DNA of 64,000 bases, taken from NCBI RefSeq assembly GCF_021917145.1, contig NW_025813796.1, positions 1,841,411 through 1,905,410 of the forward strand, given 5' to 3'. Source of the stretch: Hypomesus transpacificus. Lineage: Eukaryota; Chordata; Actinopteri; Osmeriformes; Osmeridae. The notes below the pieces were generated by a model. It was not told the DNA's origin. It made no database searches and saw only the letters and a program-made list of their open reading frames with translations. Positions within the stretch are counted from its first letter, which is position 1. Every line of letters begins with the position of its first letter. Shown here one piece after another: positions 57,572-64,000 of the stretch. Both the position numbers and the translations under genes were made by a program.

Positions 57572-60500
57572 CCGTGCCTCCCACAGGCATCCCCTCCGTG
57601 GACGCTCCACCCCCTCCACCTCCCCTCGGAACACTTCCCGCCAAACCTCACACACTCGCACTGCCTGAGCCTCGCCCTGGACGAGCCCCCCCCCCCCTCC
57701 CCGTCCCCGTCGGTCCAGCTCGATTTCCAAGCGGCGCTCCACTCTACACGGGGGGACGCCGGGGGTCGTACCCGCCCGATTCTCAGCTTCTGCCCCATCC
57801 TCCCGCTATCCGCGTAAGGTCGAAAGGTTCACGGCGGCTTGGACCCGTCACAGTAGGTTCCAGTTATAGCGGACATGCCGAGTTCCGTAGTTCTGTCGAT
57901 TTCCCCCCCCCCCCCCCCCCCCCCATGGAAGGTTCACCCAACAAATCCTATCCTGCCGCCTGAACACCCTGTCCTCTTTCCTTCCCTGGATTCCGTGCCT
58001 GGTCCTGGGCATCAGTCTGGAGGCATCCCTTTTTGGGGGACGGTTCTAGAATCGGGGGGGGGGGGGCAGGGGGGGGGCAGGGGGGGGGGGGGGGCCTGGG
58101 CTGGAAGGTCTAGTGCTCCCGAAAAGTTCAGGGAGAAAGTCAGGTGTAAGGCCCGTTAGTGTCTGTCAAGTAGAACAAGGGAATCATGTCGGCTGGGTTC
58201 CATTTTTATCTGCAATGTTCTTGCATGTTCCACCTGACTGAAGAGGGCCTGGGTTCTGGTGTGGTGACAGCAGCTTCCCACTCTTCTTCTATGGTGCTGT
58301 GTGAAACCATGATGGGACACAGGATGCTTATTTATTAGCCTTATTATCATGATCTCTTGTTATCATTTATTATCAGTAGTAGTAATATATTGTCGTTGAT
58401 GTGAAATGAACTTTGTTTGATTTGAGGGGTGGTCACGGGCAATGTTTACTTCATCCAACTGGAAATGCCTGGAGAACAAAAGTGTATACCCACGCCATCT
58501 CAGAATAGTCTGCACTCACTCTATATGGCTTTTCTATCTGCATCTATCTGCAAGGGTTCAAAGAATCTTTCGCCAAATGCACCGGCCCGACTGTTCTGGA
58601 GCTCCGCTTGGACACAAGATAGGATGTTTTTTTTTTCCCCTGTAATCACTAATGTTTCTCTACCCGTTCTCTTCAAAAGAGATTGAGTATACCTTCAAGT
58701 ACAGGGTCCACTGTGTACATTTAGACACCCGATTTTTACAGCATTCGAATTGATTAACTTTTTTTTATCAATAATCATGGTTTATCTAAACAATAAGACA
58801 AGAACCCAAGTGGTCTCGCGACCGGATGTCGACCAGTGAATCAGTGACACGTTTATCTACTCAGAGTCAACTCTTAAACTCGCATGATGAGAAACCTGAA
58901 CATGCAAAGTCAAGCTCACTGAAAGGGAGAGACGACTGTTTTATGTAGACGGCGAAGAGCTAATCCCGCCTACGACGGCGCGCACACAAACCTTCGGCCC
59001 CCAGTCAGAAGACGACGTCCCTTTTTTAATATATACAATATCATGATCCCACCCGTAGCTACGTGAGAGTGTTAGCACGTTGGTTTTAGGTTGAGACTTG
59101 GTTTCAGGAGACTTGTCCCGACCCCCCAGGCTGTAGCTGGGCGCCTCCCCAGTTTTAGAGACTGAATGACATCACGCAACAGAGACACCCGTGCCTTAGA
59201 TATCGGAGACTTGAGCTTGTCATTATTATTATTGAATGTTATAGCCATCACTAGGAATCAGCTAGAAAGTCGAGTTGCAGAGACGTGATGTGAATGTGAT
59301 GGTCAGCGAGGGGAAGGGAAAGTCCAAACAAATCTGAAGTATTGCTGCTTTTTTCTTTTTTCTTCTTCTAAGAAAACGACTACCCTCCGTCGAAGCGGAG
59401 GTGAATTCCGTAATGGCGGACGGAAATCTCACCTCTGACCTTTTTTAAACCCAGTGCCCATAATTATTGAGTGCCTGTTGACATATTAGTCCACTCTTAA
59501 GTCTTACTCTTTCAGTGTGCAACGAATCACATCCCCATTTGTGGATTTAAAGAATTTAGATTTCAATTCAATTATGGGTTAGCTAACTAGAAACTGACGG
59601 GGCCACTTCTGGGAGGTAAAGAGGGGAGAAGTACCTGATCAGACTAATGCATTTCTTTGATTATTTCATGAGGATGGTCTTATCATGGACTAATAGGATC
59701 ATAAGAGATTAACTCCATTTCCTCTTGGAAAATCTGACGGTCCACATTAGCCATATATGTCTGTTCATTTGATCTCTGTAAGATGGGCTTTATAATGGTA
59801 TTACAAATGTATATTTACATCAGTGGTTATTTATTGTTTAAGACATGCTAACAAAAAAGTGTTTATTTTGTATTTATTTTTCTCTGAATCAAACCAATAT
59901 TCTGAGTTCTTTCCCATACCTTTCCACCAACTAAAAATGCTTAGGTTAAGGTTAATGGCCAATACATTTAATTTGCACTTTGGGATATTTTCAGTTTTAT
60001 TCCGTGTTCGCTGGGAACAGAATACAACGTACAGTTCTTAAGAAGGGCTAACACGAGTTGGTCTACATGACTCAGGATCTCCTGAGCAATAAACACAAGG
60101 TATTTCAAATAGTGAAATGTGTTCGGAAAGATCGACAAGCGCTGTAGACCACAATGCGTAGCTTGTAATTGAGTAAATCTGTGCCATTAGTTATCTGAAT
60201 TGTTTTATTGTTACTATTCTGTGTGAACGGGGCTCACTGGAAAACAAGCTATATTGGAGTTCAATGATACAAGGGCTGCACAGGAAATAATCACAACAGA
60301 ACAATGCGTTTGTGTATTTATTTGATCTAAAAAATTGAGTACATTGGTACCTTTAGATTTTAGGTTTTGTTGTTTATTCTTTGTTCCTGTTAAGTAGGCT
60401 GCTTTACTAGCAAGCATACTTTGGAGTTTCCTGTTTTCAATGGCAATTCTGCACATGGATGAAATTGGCATGTTGGGAGTTTGACATTTCTCAGTAGTGT

Positions 60501-61258
60501 TACATGCTGTTGTCTTTCTCATGCTATGTCATGCTTCCTTTCAACATTTTATTATGTGCTCTACATTTGGTATTCCATGTGCAACATGATCATTGTTGTC
60601 CATTGAAAAAAAGATCACACTAAAAGGACCTTCATATCTGGTCATTTACTGGGAAAATGTGCAGCAATGTTTTGTAATTCAACTTTTTGCCTTGTGAAAA
60701 TATGTAAATAGTTTGATCTGCAATGTACAGAGATGTATAAAGACTGATTGGCAGTGAATTTAGGTTATCTTTTATTCTGAGAACTTCCTTGTTTTCCAAA
60801 GAAGCTGTCCTACAGACCTTTTGTAGCTTGGCTGCTTTAGCAGAAGATGAATTGTTGAAAATGTTCGCTGGTTCAAAGGTACGTTTCGGCCATCCAGACC
60901 AGAATTCTGCTGTGTCATGTTTTGAGGCAATAAAGTTTGGGGAATACAATACATGAAGTTTGTGTTTATTCATTTAGTATCCCAATTTTGTGGATTGATA
61001 AACATCAGTCGCTATTCAATTTCTTTCAGTTTAATGTTTTATTACCAATGCATTACAATATATACAATAATACAATATACTTTATTCTTAGAAAATAAAC
61101 GAAACATTTATGAAACCCCTTCAACTTTGGTATGTACTGTATCCACTGATTTTTTAGATTTTAACCAGGTTGTGATTACACAGGGTTCAGGGTAATTGTT
61201 TTAAAAGCTGGAATTAAGTCAAAATACAGAAAATGTTTCAGTAGGCATGTCTGTTACT
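57572..61258 (+). other. aff1 3' UTR and convergent intergenic region
   Basis: After the aff1 stop there is no further coding signal up to the end of the minus-strand lectin gene. The first 500 bases contain proline-codon-like C-rich DNA and poly-C/poly-G runs (57903-57924, 58053-58094), then AT-rich sequence typical of long vertebrate 3' UTRs. AATAAA at 60088-60093 and 60929-60934 are candidate aff1 polyadenylation signals. TTTATT at 61038-61043 (AATAAA on the minus strand) would serve the lectin gene. Confidence 0.5.
60929..60934 (+). terminator. aff1: Candidate distal aff1 polyadenylation signal
   Basis: AATAAA followed by a G/T-rich stretch (GTTTGGGG and then TTTGTGTTT). It is the last plus-strand signal before the convergent gene. 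Using it would make a 3' UTR of about 3.4 kb. The alternative at 60088-60093 is equally possible. Confidence 0.4.
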
Positions 61259-63929
61259 TCAGGTTTCAGACTCTCCTCCAAAGTTGGGATTGTGGAAAGC
61301 AGGCTGCAACACAGGAGCATGGAAACCCAAGTTTAGGAACGACACGGAAACAGATCATCACCTGTACTTTCGAAGCGTGTTCGTTTTATGGCAGCTGAAA
61401 GGGCTCTTACGTACCACATCGACATCCTTGGTGGTTCTGGTTGGTAAACTGATGGTGCTTAGCTTCACTCCTCTCACAGAGAACACGTAGTAGAGAAGCC
61501 CCAGGATGAGGGCAAAAACCGCCAGGGCTCCGATGATGGCACCAGCTATCACCCCCCCTTCTAGTCAGGTAGAAGACACACATTACATTTAGTCATTTAG
61601 CAGAAGCTCTTATCCAGAGCGACTTACAGTAAGTAGGCTACATGGACGTTCCCCCCCGAGGCAAGTAGGGTGTAGTGCCTTGCCCAAGGACACAACGTCA
61701 TTTAAACACAGCCGGGAATCGAACCAGTGACCTTCTGATTACTAGCCCGATTCCCTAACCGCTCAGCCATCTGACTCCCCAGGGACCTCACACAGGTGAG
61801 GTTATGTTGTAACACGATAGGGGATGATATACCTTTAGGATACAGTGACGGGTAATCTCCCCTGAAAACAACCGTACAATGGCAATCAACTGAGGCTAGC
61901 CTTGAGTGAGAGGTCAACCTCCAGGTGTATCGGTCGAGCTACAGTGAGAAATACAACTTACGGCCGATTGCAGGAGCATCAGTCGGAATGACGATATTGC
62001 CGCTGTCGTCTGTCGTGTAGTCTGTGGGAAAGAAAATGTAAGAAGCGATTCAGTTCATTTTTTCCCACAGCTTTGCAAAAAACAACGCCTAAATTGCAAA
62101 CACAAAGCGTGGAAGCGGGCACTAGCATTCCGACTTGACTGATCTTAGCGCACCGCTTCTCAAATGTCACCCTAGGGACACGTTTGGAGAGCTGGGAGAG
62201 ATAGTACGTGGTTATCAAGCTTTTTATTTTATTTAGTAGCGCAAGTGCAAATAGTCTCACATTGGCGATGGCGGCACACAAAGCCTCTCTTCTGCACGCA
62301 GTTGTTGTCGTTCCAGTGGCCGTCGGGATACAACTCGCCACAGTTTTCCGCTCCCACCTCTCCAGGGTGGAAGGCATCGTTCGGTTCACCTGGAGCCCAG
62401 TTCAGGAAGGCCAGAGACGTCCTGTCTGTCCAGCTCCAGCCGACTGGCAACAGAAACAAATATTAGAACACGGACTGTGGATGATGGTGATCCAGTATCA
62501 ACATGAGCAGCCCACATTCCACTTGCGCTGAAAGAGTATGTTGGTATTGGCCGTGAACTCGAAATGGAATGCTCGCATTGGAAAACGAAACCCGATGATT
62601 CATTTGAGGTGAATGGGACCAGAGGATGGGGACTGCCTGCTCTAAGATTAGGCTTCTTCTAGCTAGGAAGCTAGGTAGAGCAGTTAACCATGTCGTGCCG
62701 AAATCGGTGACCTTTCGAAAACTGCGACCAGGGGGTCACTGTTCTGAAGGCTTGCCATAGGAAATGTTGGTGCCCTAACCTAACCCTAACAACTGAACAG
62801 ATTGGCAAGCCATCTGAACAGCGACCCCTGGCCACTGGCCCTGACCACCGATTTCGGTACAACAACCACAATGCAGGACTCACAGTTAATGTCCCGGGTG
62901 AGTCCGATCCAGAGGTTGTGAGCCTTGCTGTGGTTGAGGGTTCTGATGAACTCGGACTCAGCTCGGCTGTGGATGGACACCAAGTCTCCCTTGGCCAGCT
63001 GGCAGTAGTGCCTGGACTCTGGCCAGGAGAACCCCAGGGGTTCATTGTAAACAAAGTAGCAGTAACGACCGTAGGCATGCCAGCCAGGCAGGCATTTCCC
63101 ATCCCCTGGTGTCGGGGTCGGAGGGGGCGCCTCTGAGGACACACACACAGACAGACAGGCATCATGACATGGAAGAGAACGAGAGAAAACTTGATAAACT
63201 TCTACCCATTGATTTTTTGTAAAATATCGTTACTTTTGAAAAGTTGTGTCGCCGTACGTTTCCAATACAGCGCTAGAACTAAGTAATAGGGCTCGCCTCC
63301 CATTGGTTTGTACCTGAGGAGATCTTGCAGATGTAGGGCCTAGCCGAGTCACAGGCCGTGTCGTTCCACGTCCCGTGGAAATGGACGGAGCCGTGCATGC
63401 TCACGCAGCCCTCACCCTTGTGGTTGCTAGGCTCCCCCGGCCCCCAGTGGGTGAAGAACACCGGCCAGCCATCTGTCCACGAATAGGAATCCCCATCGTC
63501 CTGCAGAAACAACACGCAACAGACACTATGAAGAGAATAAGGTACCACAACCAAGATACACCAAAAAAGGTGTACCTTGGCCAAGCATTTTTTCTTTTTT
63601 TTAAGCTGTCAGTGTTTCCCTCGCTTCAGATCAGTTGTCATACGTTTTACAATTGGACCCTACTGAATCCAGCCCGTGTCCATCCACACGTACCTTGCGC
63701 CTAAGTCCAATCCAGGCGTCCGCTCTGCCTTGCAGGACCACCCCGCTGACGAAGGACTGGTCGTAGCTCATGTCAATGCTGGCCAAGTTGCCCCCTTCCT
63801 GCTTGCAGGCAGCTTGGGCATCATCCCATTTCTTGGGCTCCTCCACCAGCTTGTAGCAGTTCTTATACCAGGAGATGTACCCGGCTTTACAGGGGTTGTT
63901 AGTCGGGGGCGGAGGAGCAATGCTGCTGG
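61259..63929 (-). CDS. Macrophage mannose receptor-like C-type lectin, 3' part (runs off window)
   Basis: Type I endocytic receptor of the mannose-receptor family. Exons in coding order: 63929-63694, 63500-63314, 63132-62884, 62443-62261, 62021-61962, 61560-61415, 61303-61259; phases agree. Two C-type lectin domains are each encoded by an exon pair. The first has CYKLVEEPKKWDDAQAAC, WIGLRRK, WGPGEPSNH and GTWNDTAC. The second has CYFVYNEPLGFSWPESRHYC, NLWIGLTRD, WAPGEPND and GHWNDNNC. The second keeps EPN and WND, the mannose-type Ca2+/sugar motif; the first has EPS. A short stalk exon, a membrane segment (AGAIIGALAVFALILGLLYY) and a tail with FHNPNF follow. If the donor at 61414 is ignored, the frame stops instead at 61358. 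The gene is probably mrc1-like, but a related fish paralogue is possible. Earlier domains are beyond position 64000. Confidence 0.82.
61582..61778 (-). mobile_element. tRNA-derived SINE, copy 3
   Basis: Reverse-oriented copy of the SINEs at 13754-13939 and 24119-24307. The tail CATTTAGTCATTTAGCAGA comes first, the body has GTGCCTTGCCCAAGGACAC and the head CCGCTCAGCCATCTGAC. It sits in the intron between the stalk and membrane exons of the lectin gene. Confidence 0.85.
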
Positions 63930-64000
63930 CTGTGGTACACACAAAACACACCCCTTGAGTTTCCGGAGAGAAAGAAAATCCTAGACTTTGGCATGCGTCT

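Noticed and set aside
1..64000. CRISPR arrays, bacterial operons or riboswitches
   Set aside because: The window is vertebrate nuclear DNA with spliced genes; the tandem repeats seen are microsatellites and a minisatellite without spacer structure.

Overview
The window is vertebrate nuclear DNA, almost certainly from a teleost fish. Genes are split into many short exons with GT-AG introns. The repeats are Tc1/mariner, hAT and tRNA-derived SINE copies. Two genes resemble gonadal soma-derived factor (gsdf), a TGF-beta-like gene described in fish, and they lie in the nup54-ppef2-gsdf-aff1 neighbourhood known from fish gsdf loci. Long poly-C/poly-G runs and microsatellites are common. I cannot fix the species; a smelt- or salmon-like fish is only a guess.

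Layout: (1) 1-905, truncated Tc1-like element. (2) 1454-5244 (+), nup54 exons 2 to end; exon 1 lies upstream of the window. (3) 6402-14514 (-), complete ppef2, tail-to-tail with nup54. It is rebuilt here as 18 coding exons including 9-nt and 18-nt microexons and a Met-Gly-Cys start (730 aa). (4) 15480-16740, an inverted-repeat-flanked segment around a 9-bp minisatellite. (5) 18070-33330, a tandem duplication of a two-gene unit: a gsdf-like gene followed by a small cysteine-rich secreted protein I do not recognise. The upstream gsdf is broken in exon 1 and in the last exon; the downstream gsdf is intact (about 211 aa). Both secreted-protein copies are intact. (6) 36880-57571 (+), complete aff1 in 19 coding exons (1195 aa), with a transposon cluster in its long third intron. 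(7) 61259-64000 (-), the 3' part of a mannose-receptor-like gene: two C-type lectin domains, stalk, membrane segment and tail. It runs off the window and is tail-to-tail with aff1.

The most interesting region is the gsdf duplication. gsdf acts in the fish gonad and has been recruited as a male sex-determining gene in some lineages. Here the two units are visibly diverged in most introns and flanks, yet exons 2-4 with introns 2-3 are almost identical (about 640 bp), as expected from recent gene conversion. The broken copy also has a 32-bp SINE-tail insertion just upstream of its ATG. The intact unit has gained a solo-LTR-like insertion.

Coding coordinates come from hand-joining exons by splice sites, reading-frame phase and remembered family sequence. 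Total lengths divide by three for ppef2, aff1, gsdf copy 2 and both secreted genes, which supports the models, but no alignment or transcript was available.
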